Positions 1 to 8,642 of a stretch of DNA of 64,000 bases are shown here, one piece after another. The position numbers and the translations under genes were made by a program. Source of the DNA: a virus; IMG/VR virus record IMGVR_UViG_3300038696_000205, positions 55,323 to 119,322 of that record. One strand, written 5' to 3'. The first letter of the stretch is position 1. Every line of letters begins with the position of its first letter. The notes beneath the pieces are model-generated. The model did not search any database. It was not told the origin of the DNA and saw nothing but the letters and a program-made list of their open reading frames with translations.

Positions 1-269
1 TCAATCATGAATTTGGCACCTTTAATTTTTATATCCCTGATTTTTGTGTCGGTATTGCCCCATTCTTTTAATCGGTTATCGTCCGCTGTATTAGTAAATT
101 CCTTTCTAAATTTATCGAATATTTTAATGTATTGTTCGTCCGTAAGATTAGTGTCCGATTTCCTATTTATTATGTCAAGACATTTTTCAATAATCACTTC
201 CTCACGACCCGTAATATGGGTAGGTTTTTCAGTGCCAGTTAATTCAAAATATAATTCTTCTTTTGTCAT
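1..269 (-). CDS. Hypothetical protein, cut by the window edge
   Basis: The reading frame opens with MTKEELYFELTGT and stays open to the left edge, so the C-terminus is missing. It is acidic and Lys/Glu-rich with no motif I recognise. It lies just downstream of the 73-aa gene on the same strand and is probably co-transcribed with it. Function unknown. Confidence 0.6.
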   Translation of the reverse strand, partial: MTKEELYFELTGTEKPTHITGREEVIIEKCLDIINRKSDTNLTDEQYIKIFDKFRKEFTNTADDNRLKEWGNTDTKIRDIKIKGAKFMI

Positions 270-287
270 GTTACCTGATTTATAGGA

Positions 288-509
288 TTATTCCAAATTT
301 TTTGATAAATTAAGTTCGGTTTCCAACCTATTTACTAATTCTTCAAGTTCTTCTTCATTACCTAACCATTGGAAGGCAATATCGTAATATACGTTATTAC
401 TCCATTTGCGACTTGGATTTTTATTTTCGGAGCAAATTTGTAGCCTATCGATTAAGGAATAAAACTTATCGTTAGTTCCAGCTATGTTAGGTTTTTTTAT
501 ATTTTCCAT
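288..509 (-). CDS. Small hypothetical protein (73 aa)
   Basis: Soluble, charged protein with a Glu/Leu-rich, probably helical C-terminal half. No cysteine motif, signal peptide or membrane segment. It follows the HNH gene and precedes the partial gene, all on the minus strand. Not recognised. Confidence 0.6.
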   Translation of the reverse strand: MENIKKPNIAGTNDKFYSLIDRLQICSENKNPSRKWSNNVYYDIAFQWLGNEEELEELVNRLETELNLSKNLE

Positions 510-547
510 ATTAAATAATTATTTAAGAAAATATAGCGAATATTTTA

Positions 548-1066
548 TTAAAAAACTAATTTTTTATTTAATAATTTTTCATTACCGTACACATGTAAGT
601 ATTTTAGGGTATCTAAAGACCAGATTAGATTACTTTTTCTTTTATTACACGTTTGACATGATACCACCAAATTATCTTTATCCCTTGCGGCACCTCCCTT
701 TGATTTCGGGTTGAAGTGGTCAGCGGTAGCCATCTTTTTAAGGTCTTTATTCGGGTGGTCACATTGATAGATTATTAGGTCTTCCTTGCCACAATACACA
801 CAAGTTAACTTATGGTGTTCGTCTAACATTTCCTGTAGAAACGTCATGTTGAATAAGGTTTGGGCAAGACCATCCATTCGTTTTTTTGATTTCGGTATAA
901 AGTGAATGCCTATTGACTTGAAACCAGATAATAAACTATTTATTTCATCTTGTAATAATTCATCTTTAATTAAGAGATAATCACCATACGGGGTTGACCC
1001 GTATATTTGGTGTTGCTCTATTATATTAGCTGACTTATTTTTCGATGTTACAATTGTTTGACACAT
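548..1066 (-). CDS. HNH endonuclease
   Basis: 172 aa. Residues ~88-150 hold an HNH nuclease: a CVYC zinc pair, then DHFNPKSKGG and DNLVVSCQTCNKRKS, the classic DH...N...CxxCN layout. The N-terminal ~85 residues are unassigned. It has its own promoter just upstream. It could be a free-standing homing nuclease or a nuclease that degrades host DNA; the sequence does not decide. Confidence 0.85.
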   Translation of the reverse strand: MCQTIVTSKNKSANIIEQHQIYGSTPYGDYLLIKDELLQDEINSLLSGFKSIGIHFIPKSKKRMDGLAQTLFNMTFLQEMLDEHHKLTCVYCGKEDLIIYQCDHPNKDLKKMATADHFNPKSKGGAARDKDNLVVSCQTCNKRKSNLIWSLDTLKYLHVYGNEKLLNKKLVF

Positions 1067-1089
1067 ATTATTATTGTTTTTGTTCCTTA

Positions 1090-1097
1090 CAAAGATA
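1090..1097 (-). promoter_or_regulatory. Bacteroidota-type -7 promoter element (TATCTTTG)
   Basis: On the minus strand this reads TATCTTTG, a match to the Bacteroidota TAnnTTTG -7 element, about 25 bases upstream of the HNH gene start. The same motif recurs in most promoter-sized gaps of the window. Confidence 0.7.
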
Positions 1098-1123
1098 CGT
1101 AAAATATTTTAGACCACCAAATA

Positions 1124-1657
1124 TTATATATTAATAACTATACCCCCATTAATATAAGCAGGATTTATCACTATTAATGGTGATATTTTACCAAATTCGT
1201 ATGATAGGGCTAGAGTAATTATCGGTAAGATACCATTATTGCGAATCCATGTAGGTAGATTATTTGTAAGTGGGTTTGTTACCCCGTGTTCTTTGTAATT
1301 ACCATTTCTGGTAAAGTGCGCATCAAATAGATTATTATAGCCACTAATTATTCCCATATTCAAGGAAATGTCAAAATCACCTATACTTCTACCCACACCA
1401 TATTGTGTTAAAATTGATAATTTATGATAACTATTCGCTAGTACTCCTACTTGAATATCGTTGAACCAAATTTTATTGGTTTTTCTATATATGCCCACAA
1501 TACCATGTCCACCCTCTGTATTGTGATATGGTAAGTCTGGTGTCCTGTCAAAGTGATAGGTCTTTAGCGGAATATATAATTTAAATTCCGTTAACCTATC
1601 CTGTGATATTAGATTGATAGAGAAAATACAAAATAAAATTATTATAAATTGTTTCAT
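1124..1657 (-). CDS. Secreted outer-membrane barrel-like protein, PagP-like?
   Basis: 177 aa from the preferred start, which gives a clean signal peptide (MKQFIIILFCIFSINLIS, cleaved near SQ); a longer in-frame start at 1732 would bury it. The mature part has alternating aromatic/glycine strands and an early YIPLKTYHFDR segment, reminiscent of the lipid A palmitoyltransferase PagP and its phage relatives. The family call is tentative. It may alter the infected cell's outer membrane. Confidence 0.5.
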   Translation of the reverse strand: MKQFIIILFCIFSINLISQDRLTEFKLYIPLKTYHFDRTPDLPYHNTEGGHGIVGIYRKTNKIWFNDIQVGVLANSYHKLSILTQYGVGRSIGDFDISLNMGIISGYNNLFDAHFTRNGNYKEHGVTNPLTNNLPTWIRNNGILPIITLALSYEFGKISPLIVINPAYINGGIVINI

Positions 1658-1659
1658 AA

Positions 1660-2034
1660 TTAATTGGATAAATATATGACCAAAGAGTTTATTATAATAT
1701 GAAATGTGTTGTCCACTATAAATAATAACCACATTGAAAGGTAGATGGGTGTTTCCATTGGGTAGCCGAAATTCTTTAGGTTCTGAGTTCTATTTATAAA
1801 TTGAATCCAATATCTAGCCAACCTATATCTATCTATGAAATAGTGCGTAATAAAGATTATTAACCAGTACCAATTTAGGTTGATTAATAAAAATGGTAAC
1901 GAGTACACTAGGGCGTGTATTAGAGCCACATAACTCTTGGTGGTCTTTTTATTAGCCATCCAACTAGTTTGTAATAAATAGTCACCTACAAAGTGTAATA
2001 GCAACCCGATAAATAATTTTAATTCTATACTCAT
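1660..2034 (-). CDS. DUF3307 membrane protein
   Basis: 124 aa, 3-4 hydrophobic segments. N-terminal LLLHFVGDYLLQ and central THYFIDRYR match the DUF3307 pattern seen in many phage and bacterial proteins. Function of the family is unknown; likely inner membrane. It starts its transcript, with a promoter ~25 bases upstream, and ends just before the signal-peptide gene. Confidence 0.75.
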   Translation of the reverse strand: MSIELKLFIGLLLHFVGDYLLQTSWMANKKTTKSYVALIHALVYSLPFLLINLNWYWLIIFITHYFIDRYRLARYWIQFINRTQNLKNFGYPMETPIYLSMWLLFIVDNTFHIIINSLVIYLSN

Positions 2035-2056
2035 GATATTAAGGTTTTATTTACAA

Positions 2057-2064
2057 CAAAGATA
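2057..2064 (-). promoter_or_regulatory. Bacteroidota-type -7 promoter element (TATCTTTG)
   Basis: Minus-strand TATCTTTG about 25 bases before the DUF3307 gene, inside the gap that also carries the terminator of the preceding transcript. Confidence 0.65.
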
Positions 2065-2068
2065 CAAT

Positions 2069-2102
2069 AAAAAATCCTAACTATCAAAGATAATTAGGAT
2101 TT
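2069..2102 (-). terminator. Rho-independent terminator
   Basis: Minus strand: AAATCCTAA, a 12-base loop, TTAGGATTT, then a T run. It lies downstream of the 116-aa gene at 2138-2488. A partly identical stretch recurs at ~7036-7078. Confidence 0.7.
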
Positions 2103-2137
2103 AATGAACAAACTAACAAACTAACAAACAAATTATA

Positions 2138-2488
2138 TTAAGATTTTCTTTTTAAGCCAAGTTCAGCCGCTGAATAGTGGATATTGAACCACATGGATTC
2201 CATCAGGGATTCGCTTTGTGATGCATCGTCCAATACATCCATTGCTTCTTCTTCCGAGCAATCGTAATGACCCGTTACATCTTCTATTGACCACATATTA
2301 CTTGCACATATACCAAGGTCTGTTAGAACCTCTTTGGCTTCTTTTTCCTGTGCATATTCGGAATCATTGATTTCTTCTAATGTATCGGCTATGTTGAACC
2401 TTTCATCACCAACGATAACAAACTCGTTAGACGAATACTCTTGAAGTTGTAATAATGCCAATTTTAAAAGTGCTTTTGAATTTTTCAT
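2138..2488 (-). CDS. Acidic hypothetical protein (116 aa)
   Basis: Strongly acidic, Glu/Asp/Ser-rich, probably all-helical, with no cysteine motifs or membrane segments. It is a single-gene transcript: promoter upstream (2525-2532) and terminator downstream. Strong negative charge could suggest DNA mimicry, but nothing else supports that. Not recognised. Confidence 0.65.
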   Translation of the reverse strand: MKNSKALLKLALLQLQEYSSNEFVIVGDERFNIADTLEEINDSEYAQEKEAKEVLTDLGICASNMWSIEDVTGHYDCSEEEAMDVLDDASQSESLMESMWFNIHYSAAELGLKRKS

Positions 2489-2524
2489 AATTTAGGTTTT
2501 TAATGTTGTTATTATTTCTTTTGT

Positions 2525-2532
2525 CAAAGATA
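2525..2532 (-). promoter_or_regulatory. Bacteroidota-type -7 promoter element (TATCTTTG)
   Basis: Minus-strand TATCTTTG ~35 bases upstream of the 116-aa gene; also the 3' flank of the first LRR-like gene. Confidence 0.65.
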
Positions 2533-2558
2533 CGTAACTTAATTCGTTATACCAAATA

Positions 2559-3584
2559 TTATTTAAAGAAATATTTGAAATTTTCTCCACCATAAGCATC
2601 CTTGGTCAAATTAATCATTTCGCCAACACTATAATCTCGTTCCTCAATCTTAAATTCATTAACGAAATCCTTGACTCCGAACGAACATGCGCCAGTAATT
2701 ATCCTGTAACATTCTATCGCATCACCAAATGACAATACGTTATCCAACGTTAACCCTTTGTAATCTTCCACACACTTATTACTTATCTTAAATAATAAAT
2801 CAAGTTTAGCTTCTTTAATGGTTTCACCGTGCGCCCATCTATCCTCACCATCGGTAACTAAATAAAGTTTATTCTCATCGCTTAATTTCTTCACCTCATA
2901 TACATTACCCCGTTTATGTAGCACTTCGGTGAACACCCCATCAACCTTTACGTATTTCCCATCTTGCCAAAATATTGCCTTTGGGGGTAGACTTTTTTGA
3001 ATCGATGTAACCTTATCCAAATATAAGTGACCACCCACCGTAGGGTTAAATCCTTCTGGAATCATTGTAAGTGAGTTTAAGTCTAAACTACCCCCAACCG
3101 TAGGATTAAATCCTTCTGGAATATTTTTAAGTGACCTTAAGTATAAACTACCATCCACCATAGGATTAAACCCCCCTGGAATCGATTTTAGACTACTTAA
3201 ATCTAAAGTACCACCAACGGTGGGATTGAATCCTTCTGGAATCGATGTAAGTTTATATAAATCTAAATCACCACCAACGGTGGGGTTGAATCCATCTGGA
3301 ATAGAGATGAGATTTTCTAAAAATAAACCCCCACTAACGATTGGGTTAAATCCTTCTGGAATCGATGTTAGGTAACCTAAATATAAACTACCACCAACAA
3401 TTGGGTTAAAGCTATCTGGAATCGCCGTGATATTATTTAAGAATAAATGATTTCTGACTTTAGGATTAAACCCATCTGGAATCGATGTGAGTAAATTTAA
3501 GAATAAATTATCGTTAATTATATCAATTCCTAAGAATTGATTTTCCGTTATATTTGCATATTGCATTAATTCTTCTTTAGTCAT
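2559..3584 (-). CDS. LRR-like 20-residue repeat protein (paralog A)
   Basis: 341 aa. A ~15-residue N-terminal piece (MTKEELMQYANITENQFLG) is followed by nine to ten 20-residue repeats of the type LTSIPEGFNPTVGGDLYL, a leucine-rich-repeat-like solenoid. The last ~120 residues form a non-repetitive domain (WAHG, ECYRIITGACSFGVK, YGG) shared with the 562-aa paralog at 5325. No signal peptide, so probably cytoplasmic or virion-borne. A protein-binding role is an inference from the fold. Confidence 0.8.
   Translation of the reverse strand: MTKEELMQYANITENQFLGIDIINDNLFLNLLTSIPDGFNPKVRNHLFLNNITAIPDSFNPIVGGSLYLGYLTSIPEGFNPIVSGGLFLENLISIPDGFNPTVGGDLDLYKLTSIPEGFNPTVGGTLDLSSLKSIPGGFNPMVDGSLYLRSLKNIPEGFNPTVGGSLDLNSLTMIPEGFNPTVGGHLYLDKVTSIQKSLPPKAIFWQDGKYVKVDGVFTEVLHKRGNVYEVKKLSDENKLYLVTDGEDRWAHGETIKEAKLDLLFKISNKCVEDYKGLTLDNVLSFGDAIECYRIITGACSFGVKDFVNEFKIEERDYSVGEMINLTKDAYGGENFKYFFK
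3000..3540 (-). repeat. Tandem 60-bp repeats inside paralog A
   Basis: About nine consecutive 60-bp units, each encoding one 20-residue repeat and marked by the recurring TCCAGA(A/T)GG segment. Several units are nearly identical to units in the paralog 3 kb away. Confidence 0.9.
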
Positions 3585-3604
3585 TTCAAGTATTTTTAAG
3601 TATT

Positions 3605-3739
3605 TTAACCAAGTGATTTTCTATAACCCATTACCCATCGTTCAAAATCTTGAACTTCATCGTGTGCTATTAAATATTCCCAAAGTCCAGATTCACTAAT
3701 CAAAGCTTGTTTTCTACTGTCTTTTATCGCTTGTGACAT
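3605..3739 (-). CDS. Small hypothetical protein (44 aa)
   Basis: Reads MSQAIKDSRKQALISESGLW and ends WVMGYRKSLG before TAA. Amphipathic, with no motif recognised. It fills most of the gap between the LRR-like gene and the membrane gene, and codon use matches its neighbours. Confidence 0.55.
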   Translation of the reverse strand: MSQAIKDSRKQALISESGLWEYLIAHDEVQDFERWVMGYRKSLG

Positions 3740-3756
3740 AAAGTTTTTATTTTAAA

Positions 3757-4080
3757 TTATTGTAGACCAACTGCCCTAAACCAATTCAATATTCTATTAT
3801 TTTCGCTTAAAGGGTAACTCCAACGCCCCGTAATAAGAAAAATAAAAGGTAATGATAACAACATTAACATCATTAATACAAACGCAAATGGCATCGTTAA
3901 TCTTAACCAAAAGGTTACTGGTGTTTTAATTTCAGAGAAAAATTCAACATTTAATTCTATAAACCTATTACAAAGTTCCTGACTATCTAATTTAGATAAT
4001 TCTGGGAATGTTTTCTTAAAATTGGGTATATGGTTTAAATAACCATGTGACCAAGTTCTTTTTAATTTTCTATACAACAT
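3757..4080 (-). CDS. Hypothetical membrane protein (107 aa)
   Basis: Soluble N-terminal ~60 residues (KTFPELSKLD) followed by a long hydrophobic stretch (residues ~62-87) that forms one or two transmembrane helices and a short tail. No family recognised. Starts a few bases from the 68-aa gene, so probably co-transcribed. Confidence 0.65.
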   Translation of the reverse strand: MLYRKLKRTWSHGYLNHIPNFKKTFPELSKLDSQELCNRFIELNVEFFSEIKTPVTFWLRLTMPFAFVLMMLMLLSLPFIFLITGRWSYPLSENNRILNWFRAVGLQ

Positions 4081-4085
4081 ATTAT

Positions 4086-4292
4086 TTAATATTTTTCCAA
4101 TTCTTTTTCTTCAAATTCAATACTGGCACTTATTTTTTCATCAGTATCTACAATAAGGTAATTACCCCTAACTAGAACAACAAACTTGGTATTGGTCTTA
4201 ATTACGTCATAGACCTCACCTTTTATAAACGCCAATTGACCGTGTAAGGTCAACTGGTTAATTTTTCCATTTAAGTTATTTAGTCGTATCAT
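4086..4292 (-). CDS. Small hypothetical protein (68 aa)
   Basis: Beta-rich small soluble protein with a charged C-terminus (EEKELEKY). Its start overlaps the end of the upstream gene, consistent with coupled translation. Not recognised. Confidence 0.6.
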   Translation of the reverse strand: MIRLNNLNGKINQLTLHGQLAFIKGEVYDVIKTNTKFVVLVRGNYLIVDTDEKISASIEFEEKELEKY

Positions 4293-4497
4293 CCTGTAAT
4301 AGTTTTTCTAAGGTTTCAAAATCTTCATCCCTACTTTTTTTATCCTCATAATATGTAAAGGATGCTATTGAGTTGGTGGCCTCTACAACCAATATAGAGT
4401 AACCGCTAACATGACTTTTTTTAACCTCAAAGTCATTTTCCTTAGCATCCTCAACTATATTTTTTATAGAACTATTATTAAATTTAGATTTTATCAT
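4276..4497 (-). CDS. Small hypothetical protein (73 aa)
   Basis: I prefer the second ATG (MIKSKFNNS) because it follows the A-rich leader typical here; an upstream ATG at 4524 would add nine residues. The acidic C-terminus overlaps the next gene by 17 bases. A promoter lies at 4576-4583. Confidence 0.55.
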   Translation of the reverse strand: MIKSKFNNSSIKNIVEDAKENDFEVKKSHVSGYSILVVEATNSIASFTYYEDKKSRDEDFETLEKLLQDDTTK

Positions 4498-4575
4498 AGT
4501 TTTAATTTTAAATTTAGTTTGCAATTACTATTAAATAGTGTAAGACATCGCAAACTAAATTTTAACAATGTCTTA

Positions 4576-4583
4576 CAAATATA
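4576..4583 (-). promoter_or_regulatory. Promoter element TATATTTG
   Basis: Minus strand CAGTATATTTGTAAGA, directly after the TAG stop of the 91-aa gene. Its position shows that this TAG is a true stop despite the amber tRNA further on. Confidence 0.6.
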
Positions 4584-4597
4584 CTGAAAATAATCGA

Positions 4598-4873
4598 CTA
4601 TTCCAAATCGTTTGTTAGGATTTTATCGATTCTATCGATTCTATCCATAATTTCATCAATCTTTAAAAACCACATATTTTCATAGTAACCTCCATCACTA
4701 TCCATACCCTCTTGAAATTCCTTATTTTCGTAGCACCAACTTTTTAATTCTTTTAATTGGTCAAGATGAAATTTAATTGATTTTTCAGCACAAAGTTCAG
4801 CAAATATTTGAGTAGGTTGATTTTTATCTATTAGTTTTTTAAAGCTAACTATTAATTCTTCTTTTGTTTTCAT
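4598..4873 (-). CDS. Hypothetical protein (91 aa)
   Basis: Charged helical protein ending ILTNDLE before TAG. No recognised domain. One base downstream of the 130-aa gene and so part of the same transcript. Confidence 0.6.
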   Translation of the reverse strand: MKTKEELIVSFKKLIDKNQPTQIFAELCAEKSIKFHLDQLKELKSWCYENKEFQEGMDSDGGYYENMWFLKIDEIMDRIDRIDKILTNDLE

Positions 4874-4874
4874 A

Positions 4875-5267
4875 TTATTTATTATTTGTGTAAATTTCCT
4901 TAACCAATGACATCAAAGATTCTTCGGTAATTATAACCTCATCAGGGTTTTCATAACAATCGTCCATTTCATGCGTCTGTGTATGAACCCTACCATCGGG
5001 TAAATTTGTTACCCTTGGCTCATCAAGTTCGATAAGACCGCAGTATTGTACACCGTAATTAATTTCCTGTGGGTCACTTGGTTTTGTCTTTGGTATGTCG
5101 TCAGCCCACGCATTCATATCGAATAATGGTTTACCATCATTACCTATAATCGTATCCCAACCCTCAAACTCAAAATTTCTGATTGTTTGTACGGGAATAC
5201 CCTTACCTATAACTAATGCTAATTTTTCTTTTTCGTTGATAAAAACTTGTTTGATTCTTACTTCCAT
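4875..5267 (-). CDS. Hypothetical protein (130 aa)
   Basis: Acidic soluble protein with a mixed alpha/beta look. Contains a central LPDGRVHTQTHEMDDC segment but no motif I can name. First gene of its transcript, promoter at 5291-5298. Confidence 0.6.
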   Translation of the reverse strand: MEVRIKQVFINEKEKLALVIGKGIPVQTIRNFEFEGWDTIIGNDGKPLFDMNAWADDIPKTKPSDPQEINYGVQYCGLIELDEPRVTNLPDGRVHTQTHEMDDCYENPDEVIITEESLMSLVKEIYTNNK

Positions 5268-5290
5268 AATATTGTTATTTTTGTTCCCTA

Positions 5291-5298
5291 CAAAGATA
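5291..5298 (-). promoter_or_regulatory. Bacteroidota-type -7 promoter element (TATCTTTG)
   Basis: Minus-strand TATCTTTG 24 bases upstream of the 130-aa gene. Confidence 0.65.
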
Positions 5299-5324
5299 CA
5301 TAATTTATTTCATTATACCAAATA

Positions 5325-7013
5325 TTATTGAAAGAAATGTTTAAATTGCTGACCACCATAGCTATCTTTGGTTAAATCAATCATTTCCTCAATCGTATAG
5401 TCCTTATGCTCGACCTTAAATTTCTTAACGAAATGCTTAACACCGAATGAACATGCACCAGTTATCACCCTGTAACACTCGATTGCTTCCTCAAAGGGAA
5501 ACACGCTATCTAGCGATAAGTCCTCATAATCCTTTTTGTTTCTGTTACTTATCTTGTAGATTAAATCTTCTTTTGCATCGTTTAATGTATCACCATGCGC
5601 CCACTTACCCTGACCATCGGTGATAAGATAAAATTCTATAGGGTTGTTTAATCTCTTAACCCTATGGACATTACCCCTTTTCTTAACCACCTCAACGAAT
5701 ATTCCATCGACCGATATATATTTACCATCTTGCCAAAATAACGGTTGCCCGTTTAGTTTGGTGTGATTAATATATTTAAGATTTTCTAAATATAAATTAC
5801 CACCAACAATTGGGTTAAAGCTATCTGGAATCGATGTAATCTTACATAAAATTAAACGACCACCAACGATTGGATTAAATCCTTCTGGAATCGATTTTAG
5901 ACTACTTAAATCTAAAGTACCACCAACGGTGGGATTGAATCCTTTTGGAATCGATATTAGACTACTTAAATCTAAATCACCACCAACGGTGGGATTGAAT
6001 CCTTCTGGAATCGATGTAAGTTTATATAAATCTAAATCACCACCAACGGTGGGGTTGAATCCATCTGGAATAGAGATGAGATTATTTAAAAATAAATTAC
6101 GACCAACGTTCGGATTAAATCCTTCTGGAATCGATGTGAGATTATTTAAAAATAAACTACCACCAACAATTGGGTTAAAGCTATCTGGAATCGATGTGGG
6201 ATTATTTAAAAATAAATCACCACCAACGGTGGGGTTGAATCCATCTGGAATAGAGATGAGATTATTTAAAAATAAATTACGACCAACGTTCGGATTAAAT
6301 CCTTCTGGAATCGATGTAAGTTTATATAAATCTAAATCACCACCAACGGTGGGATTGAATCCTTCTGGAATCGATGTAAGTTTATATAAATCTAAATCAC
6401 CACCAACGGTGGGGTTAAATCCTTCTGGAATTGATGTAAGCTTACTTAAATCTAAAGTAGAACCCACCGTAGGATTAACCCCCTTTGGAATCGATGTGAG
6501 TGAATCTAAATATAAACTACCCCCGACCGTGGGGTTAAAATCCTCTTGCATTGTTGTGACTGAATCTAAATATAAACTACCTCCAACCGTAGGGCTAAAC
6601 CCCTTTGGAATCGATTTAAGCTTACTTAAATGTAAGCTTAGACCCACCGTGGGTTTGAACCCATCTGGAATTGATGTAAGCTTATTTAAATATAAAGTAC
6701 CCCCGACTGTAAGGTTAAACCCTTCTTGCATTGATGTGATATTATCTAAGTATAAATCACGACCAACCTTAAGATTAAATCCTTCTGGAATCGATGTAAG
6801 TGAACTTAAATATAAATTACCCCCAACTGTGGGGTTAAACCCTTCTGGAATCGATGTAAGTGAATCTAAGTATAAATCACGACCGACTTTAAGGTTAAAT
6901 CCCTCTGGAATCGATGTGAGATTATTTAAAAATAAATTCCCGATAATTGCATCAATACCTAAGAATTCATTTTCGGTTATATCTGCATATTCTAATAAAT
7001 TTTCTTTAGTCAT
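5325..7013 (-). CDS. LRR-like 20-residue repeat protein (paralog B)
   Basis: 562 aa. Same plan as paralog A: N-terminal MTKENLLEYADITENEFLG, then ~20 repeats of the type LTSIPEGFNPTVGGDLDLYK, then the shared ~120-residue C-terminal domain (WAHG, ECYRVITGACSFGVK). Repeat number is about double that of paralog A. The opposite strand stays open through the array only because of the 60-base period. A role in binding a variable partner is inferred, not shown. Confidence 0.8.
   Translation of the reverse strand: MTKENLLEYADITENEFLGIDAIIGNLFLNNLTSIPEGFNLKVGRDLYLDSLTSIPEGFNPTVGGNLYLSSLTSIPEGFNLKVGRDLYLDNITSMQEGFNLTVGGTLYLNKLTSIPDGFKPTVGLSLHLSKLKSIPKGFSPTVGGSLYLDSVTTMQEDFNPTVGGSLYLDSLTSIPKGVNPTVGSTLDLSKLTSIPEGFNPTVGGDLDLYKLTSIPEGFNPTVGGDLDLYKLTSIPEGFNPNVGRNLFLNNLISIPDGFNPTVGGDLFLNNPTSIPDSFNPIVGGSLFLNNLTSIPEGFNPNVGRNLFLNNLISIPDGFNPTVGGDLDLYKLTSIPEGFNPTVGGDLDLSSLISIPKGFNPTVGGTLDLSSLKSIPEGFNPIVGGRLILCKITSIPDSFNPIVGGNLYLENLKYINHTKLNGQPLFWQDGKYISVDGIFVEVVKKRGNVHRVKRLNNPIEFYLITDGQGKWAHGDTLNDAKEDLIYKISNRNKKDYEDLSLDSVFPFEEAIECYRVITGACSFGVKHFVKKFKVEHKDYTIEEMIDLTKDSYGGQQFKHFFQ
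5800..6940 (-). repeat. Tandem 60-bp repeats inside paralog B
   Basis: About nineteen 60-bp units. Blocks of two to three units recur almost exactly within the array (~6000-6080 and ~6240-6320) and in paralog A (~3180-3310), pointing to recent recombination. Confidence 0.9.
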
Positions 7014-7081
7014 TTTAAATATTTTTATATTATCTACTCAAAGATAATTAGGGTTTAATGAACAAATTAACAAACAAAATT

Positions 7082-7909
7082 TTATATTTCTACTCTCATT
7101 ACATCACGTAGCTTACTGGCATAACCATAATTTTCATTGCTTATAGCAACCTCCAATAGATAAGCTATTAATTTTTTAGGGTATTTTTCATTAACCACTT
7201 CACGGTTATATATCATTTTAACCACAATGGCTTCATACGATTCTACACCATTTTTAACGTCCTCTAATATTTTATCTAATTCCCCATCGGCATTATCGAC
7301 TATATCGTATATTAAATCACTAAAAATATAACAATCTAAATCACCGTTTAACCTAACGGACATATCGAACGCTTCATAACTACCACCAACTGGGTCGAAT
7401 TGTTTTATACATTCACCATTTTTTATGTTATAAGTACCCACATTATAACCCAAATCTTCATCGGCATATTGAACTTCAATTTCCACCTCTGGAAATTTAA
7501 CACTAGCCTTTATAAATAACATGAACGGGGTAGACCAAGCAGTTATAAATTCATATTTTCCATTCTCCACCATAACACATTCAGATGCATTCCACTTAAC
7601 ACCCCAATTTAAAATACACCAATCATACCAATTATCAGCCCCAAATCTAACAATAAGGTCTTTACTCATTTTTTTGGTAATACCTCTGGACATAAAAGGG
7701 TTCTTGGGGTTATCCAATGATTCTTGTTCATCATATTTCTTTTGTGATATAATGGTGGTCGGTGCCGATGTACCCTTTAGTTCATCGGGTAATTCAATTA
7801 TCTTATTAAAGTCGATAACCCTTTCCTCACTTTGGATGGATTCAACCACTTCTTTAATTTTTTCGTCAGAACCTTTTAAGGTTAAAATATTCGTAATGTA
7901 ATTTGGCAT
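7082..7909 (-). CDS. Api92-like / DUF1281 protein
   Basis: 275 aa from MPNYITNILTLKGSDE; a longer start at 7936 adds nine residues. The N-terminal 'xNxxTNxLTIxG' pattern and NWYDWCILNWGVKWNA are hallmarks of the Api92-like, ferredoxin-fold phage family (DUF1281). That family is uncharacterised. The C-terminal ~90 residues look like a separate helical domain. Promoter at 7934-7941. Confidence 0.7.
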   Translation of the reverse strand: MPNYITNILTLKGSDEKIKEVVESIQSEERVIDFNKIIELPDELKGTSAPTTIISQKKYDEQESLDNPKNPFMSRGITKKMSKDLIVRFGADNWYDWCILNWGVKWNASECVMVENGKYEFITAWSTPFMLFIKASVKFPEVEIEVQYADEDLGYNVGTYNIKNGECIKQFDPVGGSYEAFDMSVRLNGDLDCYIFSDLIYDIVDNADGELDKILEDVKNGVESYEAIVVKMIYNREVVNEKYPKKLIAYLLEVAISNENYGYASKLRDVMRVEI

Positions 7910-7933
7910 AATATTTACTTTAATATGTTTATA

Positions 7934-7941
7934 CAAAGATA
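7934..7941 (-). promoter_or_regulatory. Bacteroidota-type -7 promoter element (TATCTTTG)
   Basis: Minus-strand TTTTTGTATCTTTGTA upstream of the Api92-like gene and immediately after the TAG stop of the 223-aa gene. Confidence 0.65.
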
Positions 7942-7961
7942 CAAAAAGTTATTCTAATTGT

Positions 7962-8633
7962 CTAATCTTTTTCCTTAAATTTTTTATCTAATTTATTCTT
8001 GACTTCTTCCCAAGTGTAAAACCACTTCATCTTACCCTGTGCTATACCCACCAATAGCTTGAATAACTCTTCTCCGTGCATTACATCGTGCTTATCACTA
8101 TGTATGAACTTGCCATCCACTATTTCATCAATACCCACTTTAAAGTCCTTAAAATAGCTATAGTACGTATATTTGAAAGGAATCTCTAGGTAAAATCTTA
8201 ACCTCCATAATTTACCCAATGGTTTTAGGTCTTGATATCTTACACCTTTATTATCACTTAAATAGTTATTTTTAAATAATAACTTCTTATCGTCTAGCTT
8301 TGGGGTGTAATCACTATTTAATTTCACCCATATTTTACTTTTACCATCGGTATAGAAATTTGATATTAAATCTTTTGGAATGTACGTCATATTAAGTTCG
8401 GGGTCAGTAGATGCTATAACCTTACCTAAATTTTTAACAGTACCTAATGTACTATTAGCGAACGATACATCGAATTTATCCTCTATTAAATGAATACTAG
8501 ATGATTCGCCATTAACGATATAGTCACCGATTTTTACGGCACGTTTTATAACAATATACAAATCATGTCTATCCACGGTATGATTTTGTATTCGATTTGT
8601 TCTTATTCTAACTATTCTAGCTTTTTTATACAT
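7962..8633 (-). CDS. Hypothetical protein (223 aa)
   Basis: Basic, beta-rich N-terminal half and a Lys-rich C-terminus (KKFKEKD) ending in TAG. No family recognised. Lies 9 bases from the 115-aa gene, so the two are one unit. Confidence 0.6.
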   Translation of the reverse strand: MYKKARIVRIRTNRIQNHTVDRHDLYIVIKRAVKIGDYIVNGESSSIHLIEDKFDVSFANSTLGTVKNLGKVIASTDPELNMTYIPKDLISNFYTDGKSKIWVKLNSDYTPKLDDKKLLFKNNYLSDNKGVRYQDLKPLGKLWRLRFYLEIPFKYTYYSYFKDFKVGIDEIVDGKFIHSDKHDVMHGEELFKLLVGIAQGKMKWFYTWEEVKNKLDKKFKEKD

Positions 8634-8642
8634 TTTTTATTT

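Noticed and set aside
5929-7047. Long plus-strand frame (372 aa) opposite the LRR-like repeats
   Set aside because: It exists only because the 60-base repeat unit keeps the opposite frame open; the minus strand has the coherent protein, start and promoter.
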